The notes beneath the pieces are model-generated. The model did no database searches and was not told where the DNA came from. It saw nothing but the letters and a program-made list of their open reading frames with translations. From Astropecten irregularis (taxonomy: Eukaryota; Echinodermata; Asteroidea; Paxillosida; Astropectinidae), in contig OZ020255.1 in the NCBI GenBank assembly GCA_963971285.1, positions 248,001 through 312,000 on the forward strand: a stretch of 64,000 nt of DNA, in the 5' to 3' direction. Made by a program: the position numbers and the translations under genes. Below are positions 45,001 through 57,429 of the stretch, piece by piece (position 1 is the stretch's first letter; the number at the start of each line of letters is the position of its first letter).

Positions 45001-45175
45001 GTGGCCAATTTCATGGAGCTGCTAAGCACAAATAAAATTGCTCAGCATAAAAATGTCTTGCCCAAATTGATGCACAACACATGGAAATTTGGTTGTTAAT
45101 CCTGTTTTTATTAAGACAGAAATATCATGCTTAGCAATATTTTTGTGCTTAGCAGGGCCGTGAAATTGGCCCATG
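45001..45175. repeat. MITE, 'TTAGCAC' family, in the 5' flank of array unit 1
   Basis: ggccaatttcatggagctgc at the left and gtgcttagcagggccgtgaa at the right. Copies recur at the same place in units 2 to 5 (48829-49064, 52803-53038, 56779-57015, 60760-60998), so it was in the unit before duplication. Confidence 0.8.
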
Positions 45176-45591
45176 TACTATGCTACTCACAGTATCATTG
45201 GTGACTGATGGGTGTTTGAACTCATATAGAGTTGCATTTTCCATGTAATGGTGATATCAAATGTTTGATACTGAAACATGTATACTTGAAATACAAACTT
45301 TATTATACATGCACACTTGATAATTATGTATAGGCCTAACCGACGTTAATTGTTATTGTTAGCATATTAACCATTATTATGCATGCATCTCATCGTGGTA
45401 ATTGGCTTGTGTATGCCTAAAAGTATAAAAGGCTTATGTAAGCATATATATTTATGTAGGCCTAAGTACATGTGACATTCTGTGTGGGCAGTAAAGCATG
45501 AAGTTAGCGTTAGTCAAGTTCACGACTGGGATGGGATATCATTCATTTCAACTTTGGGTTGAATAAACCAGACCACACTTTGTTAGACATC

Positions 45592-48222
45592 ATGGACGAG
45601 GGAACGTTGGTTAAACACCGCGGCCATTCTTGGCGTTGGATGATTTTATTGGCGCGTTCTGTCGTTTCGTTCCTTTGTCTCGGATCCTTCAAAGCACTTG
45701 GAGTTTTTCTGCCTCACTTTGAAGACAGCTTCATGGCTTCTACAGCTGGAGTAGGTGTTGCAGGAAGTGCCAGTATGTCAGTTGGGCAGATAATAATGGG
45801 TGAGTTGTCGTGGAAGTTATTTTGTAAATCGATTATATTTTGAATCATATGCTGGTTTGTGAAGGCTGATAATGATTTTCAGTGATAGATGCGGCACAGG
45901 TTTGTCTAGCTCAGTTGCTCCTGCTTGTCAGGGCATTTTAGCGTATAAACCAGAAATGTATGCTTGTTCTGAATAATACACACTTTGCCTCCATGCTTTC
46001 GTTTTAGAGAAGTAGACATGCAGTTAATAGGGGACCGTTCTTTCTTAGCATGACCTTTGCTGGACCATTTTCTTCAAGAATGACATTTTCTGAAGTCACT
46101 TGCGTCATAACCCTAACGTCTACTTGATCCACACTGTTAACTTAATAATAATAACTAGATTTATAGAGCGCCAAATTGCCAAAGGATACATGGCGCTGAA
46201 ATGTATTATTATCCCTGGTCATGGGGCCATAATTTACATTCTTGAAACCATCTCAGCTCCCCGGGGAGTATACAGCCCCATACTGCCATAAGGTGCACAA
46301 AGGCTCTACCCTCACAGGTACCCATTTACACCTGGGTGAAGAGGAGCAACATGCCGCAAAGCGTCTTGCCCAAGGACGCAAGCACCACTAGCCCATGGCT
46401 GGATTCGAACCCACAATCTGTAGATTGACCATAAAATCTTGAGTAGAACAGGCTAGGTCACCGCACGGCACTCCCACGTTTCATCTAGCCTCACATAACA
46501 GATACAACACGGCAAATGTTCAACCATTCATAGACTTTATGTGCATATTATGTTCCGTTATGATTGTATAGGTCCCATCGCTGGTGCCCTGATGAAGGTG
46601 TGGGACCTACGAACGATGTCCATAGTAGGAGGGGTGATAGCTGCCTCGTGCTTCATTACGGCGTCATTTTCATCATCGGTTCTTGAATTGGCTGTGTGGT
46701 TTTCACTGTCCAGTAAGTTTTGATCTCTGATTTAGCAAGCTGCTAAGCAATTATGTAAAGATATAATCGATTGATTGATTGATAACCGTGATCTTGGGGA
46801 AAGGAACGGGGAGATGGAACATATCTTCATGCTCTGTGATAGTTTAAAAGTATGACTGCTAGCAATGGAAATGTTTGCTGCTGTAGCCTGTAGTTTATAT
46901 AACTATGATCCTATATCGTGTCCCTTTCAAACACAGTAATTCCAATATTGTTTCATTATTACAGGTTGTGGTTTTGTGGTGATTAATATGTCTCTGACAA
47001 AACTCCTCATGGAATATTTCCCCGACGACTTTGCCTTCGCCAACGGCCTTTCTCTTGCCGGTGGGACAATCGGTATGATGTTACTCCCTCCGGTAATGGA
47101 ATACCTGGTGTCAGTGTATGGATGGAGACACGCCCTTGGGCTCTTGGGGGCTCTTCAGTTTAATTATCTTGTGGCTGGGGCTTTAATGAGGCCATTTCAA
47201 ACTACAGCGAATTATAAATCTGTCCAAACTTGCAATGATGACGAGAAACCAGCGTCGACATACCAAGAATTGCCTGGCAGTAAGACAAGAAATATCTGTC
47301 GGACATTCTTGTCGTATATTGCGGATCAGTTTGAAGTTCAGGTATTGATGGAACCAATGTTCATTATTTATCAATTGGTGTTTATGCTGGGTGGAATTGT
47401 ATTCACCATGTGGCACCTGTTTCTCATACCACACGGTGAAGCACTGGGCTATGGAGAGGCTCCATCGGCGTACTTGGCAACCTTTGGTGGCTTAGGCTCA
47501 TTGATAGGACGCATCAGCCCCGGTGTTCTGATTGACCGTAAGATACTCAAGGCTTCTACACTCTTCATCATAGCTTGCCTGATCTTCATGACGTCTAGCT
47601 TCTTGGATCCTCTTGCAGTCTCATCATATGCAGCCCTGGCGACCTTAGCCTCCATCTCTGGCATAGCAGTAGGGTTAATCTTGCCGCTGACGTTTGTCTT
47701 GATGCGAGAAGTTACAGGAGATCACCACATGTCGGCGTTTGGCTGGTTGTATCTCTCCTTTAACGCAGGAGTTCTTTCTGGCGGAGCGATAGCCGGTAAG
47801 TATAGTTTATATAGTGGCTCACATTCTGGTTAGTCGTTCTCACAAAAGCCGAGAAGTTGGTGTGTTTTAAAAATGAATTACGCAAAAGGAAAATGGAAAC
47901 TGGCGCCATCTTGTGACCATGACCTAAAGTTTTCATAATGTGTTATTAAAGTCACCGTTCTCGTTCGCTTAAAACAAAATATCCAATAAACATTGCCAAA
48001 TGTTGTAAAACCAGCCAAATGTTGTTTTGTTTATGAAACACTACGTCATGTATTACGTAGTAATGAATTAATGAGACTATTATTGTTTGGACAGGATTGA
48101 TTCGGGATGTATCCGGAGACTACGAGACTGTCTTTGTGACAATGGGAGTCATCTTGCTCATCATGTCGGTCATTGTGGCGTCTACACGTTGTCGTCTACC
48201 ATGCTGTGAAACAAAGGACTAA
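45592..48222 (+). CDS. SLC16/MCT-like transporter, array copy 1
   Basis: Exons: 45592-45799, 46572-46712, 46965-47795, 48095-48222. All junctions are phase 1; total 1308 nt, 435 residues. The first ATG of the frame (45592) is chosen. The protein is an MFS transporter with about 12 hydrophobic segments. The closest family is the monocarboxylate transporters. Evidence is the HSWRW segment opening TM1 (family G-W-G/A-W type), followed by FGVF-like GVFLPHFEDSF, and the second signature region EYFPDDFAFANGLSLAGG before YGWRHAL. In this family such proteins move lactate, pyruvate, ketone bodies or other small solutes across the plasma membrane; the substrate here is unknown. A hydrophilic loop (~residues 180-215) separates the two halves. 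Intron 1 carries a SINE absent from the other copies. AATAAA lies at 48569-48574. Confidence 0.87.
46140..46478 (-). repeat. second-family SINE inside transporter copy 1, intron 1
   Basis: Inverse of the 14338-14655 element. The head is at the right (gctggattcgaacccacaat) and the body at the left (gggccataatttacatt). It is missing from copies 2 to 5, so it inserted after the duplication or was lost. Confidence 0.8.
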
Positions 48223-48568
48223 GTTGTGATATGGTTTATGTTGGTTAGGTAGGATGGGTTTAGTTGAGGGTGTAGGGTATTAAGTCATAGCATTTAGTGT
48301 AATAACATGAACTCATTGTATTAATTCATTTATCATTTCGATTATCCTATGTAAGGTAGCGGACACCGTACAAGCTCATTTCTTTATATCACGTCTTTTA
48401 CTTTCAATTAATGGTTATTTCAGAAACTTTGAAAATGGGGACACGGAAGCCCATTATTGAACTTGGAACAAAAAACCAAACACTGAAATAGAAACGCTTG
48501 CTTGATTTTCATCGGTTGTAAATTTATTGATGGACAAGGGACGTTGGAAACCTGTAAAAGCACAATTG

Positions 48569-48574
48569 AATAAA
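48569..48574 (+). terminator. candidate polyadenylation signal, transporter copy 1
   Basis: AATAAA, 347 bases after the stop. It is conserved in copies 2-4 at 52527, 56507 and 60485. The unit junction follows about 25-30 bases later. Confidence 0.65.
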
Positions 48575-49477
48575 ATAATATCTTGTAGTAATATGTTGAC
48601 AAAAACCAAAGTATGATAATACCACAATATTAAGTCAATGACTGTTGCATAGAATCAACTACCTGCAACTCCAGTTAACCAATGGTTTGGAATATTAATA
48701 TTATTGGTGCTACTTTCTCAGCATACTAATTTAGCTTTGATTGAACTTTCGTGGGTGAAACGTCTATCTAAAGTCGCGCAGCTAAACCTGGATAAACCAC
48801 ATCGTGGATCCGCCATTAAAGTCGCCTCAGGCCAATTTCATGGAGCTGCTAAGCACAAAATAATTGCTCAGCACAAAAATGTCATGCCCAGTAAAACAAC
48901 ACACCATTAGAAATTCCATTTGATATTCATGGTCAGCGAACAACAACAACAAAAAACAATTGATACACAACGCATGGATATTTGGTTGTTAATCCTGTTT
49001 TTATTAAGATAAAAATTATATGCTTAGCAAATGTTTGTGCTTAGCAAGGTCGTGAAATAGGCCCATGCATGCTACCCACAGTGTCATTGGTGATATTGCA
49101 TTGATGTGGTATTTTAACTCACTTCATTATAGAGTTAATTATCCATACAAATGTAATGGCGATATCAAACATGTTGAATACTGATATGCCTACTTGAAAT
49201 ATAATCCTTATTTTATATGCATACTTTATATGAATAACAGACGTTCATTGTTATTGTTACCAAAGAAGGACACGCATAACCATAATTATGCACGCATTTG
49301 ATTATAGTAATAGGCTTATGTAGGCTTATGTAGGCCTATAAGTCTACACGTGACTTTCTGTGTGGGCAATAAAACATGAAGATAACGTTAGACTAGTTCA
49401 CGACTTGTATATCATTTTATTACTACATGTACATGTACTTTGGGTTGAATAAACCAGACCACACTTTGTTAGACATC

Positions 49478-52179
49478 ATGGACGAGCGAACGTTGGTTAA
49501 ACACCGCGGCCATTCTTGGCGTTGGATGATTTTATTGGCGCGTTCTGTCGTTTCGTTCCTTTGCCTCGGATCCTTCAAAGCACTTGGAGTTTTTCTGCCA
49601 CACTTTGAAGACAGCTTCATGGCTTCTACAGCTGGAGTGGGTGTTGCAGGAAGTGCTAGTATGTCAGCTGGGCAGATAATAATGGGTGAGTTGTCTTGGA
49701 AGTTATTTTGTAAATCGATTATATTTTGAATCATGTGCTGGTTTGTGTAGGCTCTTTACAATGATTTTCAGTGATAGATGCGGCACAGGTTTGTCTAGCT
49801 CAGTTGCTCCTGCATGTCAGGGCATTTTAGCGTATAAACCAGGTTGTATGCTTGTTTTGAATAATCCTCTGAGTGCCTCCACATGATTTCGTTTTAGAGA
49901 AGTATGACAGTTAACAGGGGAACTTCTCTCTTAGCCTTTGTAGCCATACCATAGGGTCATACGGATTTGATGCCGACCTGTGTTGGACCACGGACCCAGT
50001 CTGAATTTTTCTCAAGAATAACATTTTCTGAAGTCACTTGCGTCATAACCAATGTATACTCGATTGAATGTCCCACCCATAGACTCTATGTGCATAATGA
50101 TGTTCCGTTATGATTTTAGGTCCCATTGCTGGTGCCCTGTTGAAGGTGTGTGACCTACGAAAGATGTCCATAGTAGGAGGGGTGATAGCTGCCTCGTGCT
50201 TCATTTCGGCGTCATTTTCATCATCAGTTCTTGAATTGGCTGTGTGGTTTTCACTTTCCAGTAAGTTTCTCTGTTTTAGCAAGCTGCTAAGCAATTCTGC
50301 TAAGATACAATCTATTGCTTGATAACAATCTTGGGGAAAGAAACGGGGATATGGAACATATCTTCCTGCTCTTTGATAGCTTAAAAGTATTGACTGGAGC
50401 GGGATTCGAACCAGAGACATCCTGAATACCGTACAAGCGCTCTACCAACTGAGTCATCCAGCCCTACGTTGGTGGTGTCCCCAATAGTCAATTATCTTTT
50501 TTTCGTATAGCAGTACGAAGCCATGAAGCCACGCACACATCTCCATACCCCAAGGATCATTAGTTTCGAAGATACACGCAGCAATGCTGCAACCTGAGAA
50601 CGTTACATGGGGGATCACTCGAAGAGGATATGCCTTTTTAATTAAAAAGGTTCGAATCCCGCTCCAGTCAATTTTTCTTTGTTCACTTTTCAATTACTTT
50701 AATTTCAGTCCGTTTAACTTATTGATTTCTTTTAAAGCCATTTTTCCCTGTATAAACTTACTTTTCAGTCCGTTTCCATTTTGGTTATTTGGTAATTAGT
50801 TTAAAAGTATGACTGCTAGCAATGGAAATGTTTGCTGTTGTAGCATGTAGTTTATATAACTATGATCCTATATCGTGTCCCTTTCAAACACAGTAATTCC
50901 AATAATGTTTCATTATTACAGGTTGTGGTTTTGTGATGATAAATGTGTCTGTGACAAAACTCCTCATGGAATATTTCCCCGACGACTTTGCCTTCGCCAA
51001 CGGCCTTTCTCTTGCCGGTGGGACGATCGGTATGATGTTACTCCCTCCGGTAATGGAATACCTGGTGTCAGTGTATGGATGGAGACACGCCCTTGGGCTC
51101 TTGGGGGCTCTTCAGTTTCATTATCTTGTGGCTGGAGCTTTAATGAGGCCATTTCAAACTACAGAGAGTTATGAATCTGTCCAAACTTGCAATGATGACG
51201 AGAAACCAGCGTCGACATACCAAGAATTGCCTGGCAGTAAGAAAAGAAATATCTGTCGGACATTCTTGTCGTATATTGCGGATCAGTTTGAAGTTCAAGT
51301 ATTGATGGAACCAATGTTCATTATTTATCAATTGGTATTTTTGCTGGGTGGAATTGTATTCACCATGTGGCACCTGTTTCTCATACCACACGGTGTGGCA
51401 CTGGGCTATGGAGAGGCTCCATCTGCGTACTTGGCAACCTTTGGCGGCGTAGGCTCATTGATAGGACGCATCAGCCCCGGTGTTCTGATTGACCGTAAGA
51501 TACTCAAGGCTTCTACACTCTTCATCATAGCTTGTCTGATCTTCATGACGTCTAGCTTCTTGGATCCTCTTGCAGTCTCATCATATGCAGCCCTGGCGAC
51601 CTTAGCCTCCATCTCTGGCATAGCAGCAGGGTTAATCTTGCCGCTGATGTTTGTCTTGATGCGAGAAGTTACAGGAGATCACCACATGTCGGCGTTTGGC
51701 TGGTTGTATCTCTCCTTTAACGCAGGAATGCTTTTTGGCGGAGCGATAGCCGGTAAGTATAGTTTATATAGTGGCTCACATTCTGGTTAGTCGTTCTCAC
51801 AAAAGCTGAGAAGTTGGTGTGTTTTAAAAATGAATTACGCACAAGGAAAATGGAAACTGGCGCCATCTTGTGACCATGACCTAAAGTTTTCATAATGTGT
51901 TATTAAAGTCACCGTTCTCGTTCGCTTAAAACAAAATATCCAATAAACATTGCCAAATGTTGTAAAACCAGCCAAATGTTGTTTTGTTTATGAAACACTA
52001 CGTCATGTATTACGTAGTAATGAATTAATGAGACTATTATTGTTTGGACAGGATTGATTCGGGATGTATCCGGAGACTACGAGACTGTCTTTGTGACAAT
52101 GGGAGTCATCTTGCTCATCATGTCGGTCATTGTGGCGTCGACACGTTGCATTCTACCACGCTGTGAAACAAAGGACTAA
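49478..52179 (+). CDS. SLC16/MCT-like transporter, array copy 2
   Basis: Exons: 49478-49685, 50120-50260, 50922-51752, 52052-52179. Same phases and 435-residue length as copy 1. It is intact, with no stop or frameshift. It differs from copy 1 at scattered residues: MDERTLV at the start, LLKVCDLRK in exon 2, MMINVSVTK in exon 3, MLFGGAIA near the end, STRCILPRCETKD at the C-terminus. Intron 2 contains the tRNA-SINE foldback (50388-50700) shared with copies 3 and 4. The 5' flank carries the TTAGCAC MITE. Intactness of all four complete copies suggests they are functional or very recent. Confidence 0.87.
50388..50700 (-). repeat. tRNA-derived SINE with inverted 3' end, transporter copy 2 intron 2
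   Basis: attgactggagcgggattcg at the left is inverted at the right as cgaatcccgctccagtcaat. Between are the SINE head (…gccatgaagccacgcacaca…) and an attaattaaaaagg linker. It is identical in placement at ~54357-54675 and ~58336-58650, and absent from copies 1 and 5. Confidence 0.85.
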
Positions 52180-52526
52180 GTTGTGATATGGTTTATGTTG
52201 GTTAGGTAGGATGGGTTTAGTTGAGGGTGTAGGGTATTAAGTCATAGAATTTAGTGTAATAACATGAACTCATTGTATTAATTCATTTATCATTTCGATT
52301 ATCCTATGTAAGGTAGCGGACACCGTACAAGGTCATTTCTTTATATCACGTCTTTTACTTTCAACTAATGGTTGTTTCAGAAACTTTGAAAATGGGGACA
52401 CAGGAAGACCATTTTTGAACTTGGAACAAAAAAACAAACACTGAAATAGAAACGCTTGCTTGATTTTCAACGGTTGTAAATTTATTGATGGACAAGGGAC
52501 GTTGGAAACTTCTAAAATCACAATTG

Positions 52527-52532
52527 AATAAA
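52527..52532 (+). terminator. candidate polyadenylation signal, transporter copy 2
   Basis: AATAAA in the same context (caattgaataaaataata) as copy 1. Confidence 0.6.
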
Positions 52533-53451
52533 ATAATATCTTGGAGCAATAGGTTGACAAAAACCAAAGTATCATACATGTAATACAACAATATTAAGTC
52601 AATGACTGTTGCATAGAATCAACTACCTGCAACTCCATTTAACCAATGGTTTGGAATATTAATATTATTGGTGCTACTTTCTCAGCATACGGTACATGTA
52701 CTAATTTAGCTTTGATTGAACCTTTGTGGGTGAAACGTCTAGCTAAAGTCGCGCAGCTAAACCTGGATAAACCGCATCGTGGATCCGCCATTAAAGTCGC
52801 CTCAGGCCAATTTCATGGAGCTGCTAAGCACAAAATAATTGCTCAGCACAAAAATGTCTTGCCCAGTAAAACAAACCACCATTAGAAATTCCATTTGATA
52901 TTCATGGTCATGTCAGCGAACAACAACCAAAAAAACAATTGATACACAACGCATGGATATTTGGTGGTTAATCCTGTTTTTATTAAAAATTATATGCTTA
53001 GCAAATGTTTGTGCTTAGCAAGGTCGTGAAATAGGCCCATGCATGCTACCCACAGTGTCATTGGTGATATTGCATTGATGTGGTATTTTAACTCACTTCA
53101 TTATAGAGTTAATTATCCATACAAATGTAATGGCGATATCAAACATGTTGAATACTGATATGCCTACTTGAAATACAATCCTTATTTTATATGCATACTT
53201 TATATGAATAACAGACGTTCATTGTTATTGTTACCAAAGAAGGACACGCATAACCATAATTATGCACGCATTTGATTATAGTAATAGGCTTATGTAGGCT
53301 TATGTAGGCCTATAAGTCTACACGTGACTTTCTGTGTTGGCAATAAAACATGAAGATAACGTTAGACTAGTTCACGACTTGTATATCATTTTATTACTAC
53401 ATGTACATGTACTTTGGGTTGAATAAACCAGACCACACTTTGTTAGACATC

Positions 53452-56159
53452 ATGGACGAGGGAACGTCGGTTAAACACCGCGGCCATTCTTGGCGTTGGA
53501 TGATTTTATTGGCGCGTTCTGTCGTTTCGTTCCTTTGCCTCGGATCCTTCAAAGCACTTGGAGTTTTTCTGCCACACTTTGAAGACAGCTTCATGGCTTC
53601 TACAGCTGGAGTGGGTGTTGCAGGAAGTGCTAGTATGTCAGCTGGGCAGATAATAATGGGTGAGTTGTCTTGGAAGTTATTTTGTAAATCGATTATATTT
53701 TGAATCATGTGCTGGTTTGTGTAGGCTCTTTACAATGATTTTCAGTGATAGATGCGGCACATGTTTGTCTAGCTCAGTTGCTCCTGCATGTCAGGGCATT
53801 TTAGCGTATAAACCAGGTTGTATGCTTGTTTTGAATAATCCTCTGAGTGCCTCCACATGATTTCGTTTTAGAGAAGTATGACCATTAACAGGGGAACTTC
53901 TTTCTTAGCCTTTGTAGCCATACCATAGGGTCATACGGATTTGATGCCGACCTGTGTTGGACCACGGACCCAGTCTGAATTTTTCTCAAGAATAACATTT
54001 TCTGAAGTCACTTGCGTCATAACCAATGTATACTCGATTGAATGTCCCACCCATAGACTCTATGTGCATAATGATGTTCCGTTATGATTTTAGGTCCCAT
54101 CGCTGGTGCCCTGATGAAGGTGTGGGACCTACGAAAGATGTCCATAGCAGGAGGAGCAATAGCTGCCTCGTGCTTCATTACGGCGTCATTTTCATCATCA
54201 GTTCTTGAATTGGCTGTGTGGTTTTCACTGTCCAGTAAGTTTCTCTGTTTTAGCAAGCTGCTAAGCAATTCTGCTAAGATACAATCTATTGCTTGATAAC
54301 AATCTGGGGGAAAGGAACGGGGATATGGAACATCTTCCTGCTCTTTGATAACTTTAAAGTATTGACTGGAGCGGGATTCGAACCAGAGACATCCTGAATA
54401 CCGTACAGGCGCTCTACCAACTGAGTCCTCCAGCCCTACGTTGGTGGTGTCCCTAATAGTCAATTTATATCTTTACTCGTATAGCAGTACGAAGCCATGA
54501 AGCCACGCACACATCTCCATACCCCAAGGATCATTAGTTTCGAAGATACACGCAGCAATGCTGCAACCTGAGAACGTTACATGGGGGATCACTCGAAGAG
54601 GATATGCCTTTTTAATTAAAAAGGTTCGAATCCCGCTCCAGTCAATTTTTCTTTGTTCACTTTTCAATTACTTTAATTTCAGTCCGTTTAACTTATTGAT
54701 TTCTTTTAAAGCCATTTTTCCCTGTATAAACTTACTTTTCAGTCCGTTTCCATTTTGGTTATTTGGTAATTAGTTTAAAAGTATGACTGCTAGCAATGGA
54801 AATGTTTGCTGTTGTAGCATGTAGTTTATATAACTATGATCCTATATCGTGTCCCTTTCAAACACAGTAATTCCAATAATGTTTCATTATTACAGGTTGT
54901 GGTTTTGTGATGATAAATGTGTCTCTGACAAAACTCCTCATGGATTATTTTCCCGACGACTTTGCCTTCGCCAACGGCCTTTCTCTTGCCGGTGGGACGA
55001 TCGGTATGATGTTACTCCCTCCGGTAATGGAATACCTGGTGTCAGTGTATGGATGGAGACACGCCCTTGGGCTCTTGGGGGCTCTTCAGTTTCATTATCT
55101 TGTGGCTGGAGCTTTAATGAGGCCATTTCAAACTACAGAGAGTTATGAATCTGTCCAAACTAGCAATGATGACGAGAAACCAGCGTCGACATACCAAGAA
55201 TTGCCTGGCAGTAAGAAAAGAAATATCTGTCGGACATTCTTGTCGTATATTGCGGATCAGTTTGAAGTTCAAGTATTGATGGAACCAATGTTCATTATTT
55301 ATCAATTGGTATTTTTGCTGGGTGGAATTGTATTCACCATGTGGCACCTGTTTCTCATACCACACGGTGTGGCACTGGGCTATGGAGAGGCTCCATCTGC
55401 GTACTTGGCAACCTTTGGCGGCGTAGGCTCATTGATAGGACGCATCAGCCCCGGTGTTCTGATTGACCGTAAGATACTCAAGGCTTCTACACTCTTCATC
55501 ATAGCTTGTCTGATTTTCACGACGTCTAGCTTCTTGGATCCTCTTGCAGTCTCATCATATGCAGCCCTGGCGACCTTAGCCTCCATCTCTGGCATAGCAG
55601 CAGGGTTAATCTTGCCGCTGATGTTTGTCTTGATGCGAGAAGTTACAGGAGATCACCACATGTCGGCGTTTGGCTGGTTGTATCTCTCCTTTAACGCAGG
55701 AATGCTTTCTGGCGGAGCGATAGCCGGTAAGTATAGTTTATATAGTGGCTCACATTCTGGTTAGTCGTTCTCACAAAAGCTGAGAAGTTGGTATGTTTTA
55801 AAAATGAATTACGCACAAGGAAAATGGAAAATGGCGCCATCTTGTGACCATGACCTAAAGTTTGTATAATGTGTTATTAAAGTCACCGTTCTCGTTCGCT
55901 TAAAACAAAATATCCAATAAACATTGCCAAATGTTGTAAAACCAGCCAAATGGTGCTTTGTTTATGAAACACTACGTCATGTATTACGTAGTAATGAATT
56001 AATGAGACTATTATTGCTCTTGTTTGGACAGGATTGATTCGGGATGTATCGGGAGACTACGAGACTGTCTTTGTGACAATGGGAGTCATCTTGCTCATCA
56101 TGTCGGTCATTGTGGCGTCTACACGTTGTCTTCTACCATGCTGTGAAACAAAGGACTAA
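53452..56159 (+). CDS. SLC16/MCT-like transporter, array copy 3
   Basis: Exons: 53452-53659, 54094-54234, 54896-55726, 56032-56159, giving an intact 435-residue frame. It begins MDEGTSVKH. Exon 2 reads MSIAGGAIAAS, as in copy 4. Exon 3 has LLMDYFPDD and QTSNDDEKP, shared with copy 4, but MLSGGAIA, with the Ser of copy 1, and IFTTSSF, unique to it. Exon 4 has VSGDYETV like all copies and CLLPCCETKD. Intron 3 carries the cttgtttggacag-side insertion 'gctc' seen only in copies 3 and 4. Confidence 0.87.
54357..54675 (-). repeat. tRNA-derived SINE foldback, transporter copy 3 intron 2
   Basis: Orthologous to 50388-50700 within the array, with the same ends and linker. Confidence 0.85.
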
Positions 56160-56506
56160 GTTGTGATATGGTTTATGTTGGTTAGGTAGGATGGGTTTAG
56201 TTGAGGGTGTAGGGTATTAAGTCATAGAATTTAGTGTAATAACATGAACTCATTGTATTAATTCATTTATCATTTCGATTATCCTATGTAAGGTAGCGGA
56301 CACCGTACAAGGTCATTTCTTTATATCACGTCTTTTACTTTCAACTAATGGTTGTTTCAGAAACTTTGAAAATGGCGACACAGGAAGACTATTATTGAAC
56401 TTGGAACAAAAAACCAAACACTGAAATAGAAACGCTTGCTTGATTTTCAACGGTTGTAAATTTATTGATGGACAAGGGACGTTGGAAACTTGTAAAATCA
56501 CAATTG

Positions 56507-56512
56507 AATAAA
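56507..56512 (+). terminator. candidate polyadenylation signal, transporter copy 3
   Basis: AATAAA in the conserved 3' context. Confidence 0.6.
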
Positions 56513-57429
56513 ATAATATCTTGAAGCAATAGGTTGACAAAAACCAAAGTATGATAATACCACAATATCAAGTCAATGACTGTTGCATAGAATCAACTAC
56601 CTGCAACTCCAGTTAACCAATGGTTTGGAATATTAATTTTATTGGTGCTACTTTCTCAGCATACGGTACATGAACTAATTTAGCTTTGATTGAACCTTTG
56701 TGGGTGAAATGTCTATCTAAAGTCGCGCAGCTAAACCTGGATAAACCGCATCGTGGATCCGCCATTAAAGTCGCCTCGGGCCAATTTCATGGAGCTGCTA
56801 AGCACAAAATAATTGCTCAGCACAAAAATGTCTTGCCCAGTAAAACAAACCACCATTAGAAATTCCATTTGATATTCATGGTCAGCGAACAACAACCAAA
56901 AAAAAAACCAATTGATACACAACGCATGGATATTTGGTTGTTAATCCTGTTTTTATTAAGATAAAAATTATATGCTTAGCAAATGTTTGTGCTTAGCAAG
57001 GTCGTGAAATAGGCCCATGCATGCTACCCACAGTGTCATTGGTGATATTGCATTGATGTGGTATTTTAACTCACTTCATTATAGAGTTAATTATCCATAC
57101 AAATGTAATGGCGATATCAAACATGTTGAATACTGATATGCCTACTTGAAATACAATCCTTATTTTATATGCATACTTTATATGAATAACAGACGTTCAT
57201 TGTTTTTGTTACCAAAGAAGGACACGCATAACCATAATTATGCACGCATTTGATTATAGTAATAGGCTTATGTAGGCTTATGTAGGCCTATAAGTCTACA
57301 CGTGACTTACTGTGTGGGCAATAAAACATGAAGATAACGTTAGACTAGTTCACGACTTGTATATCATTTTATTACTACATGTACATGTACTTTGGGTTGA
57401 ATAAACCAGACCACACTTTGTTAGACATC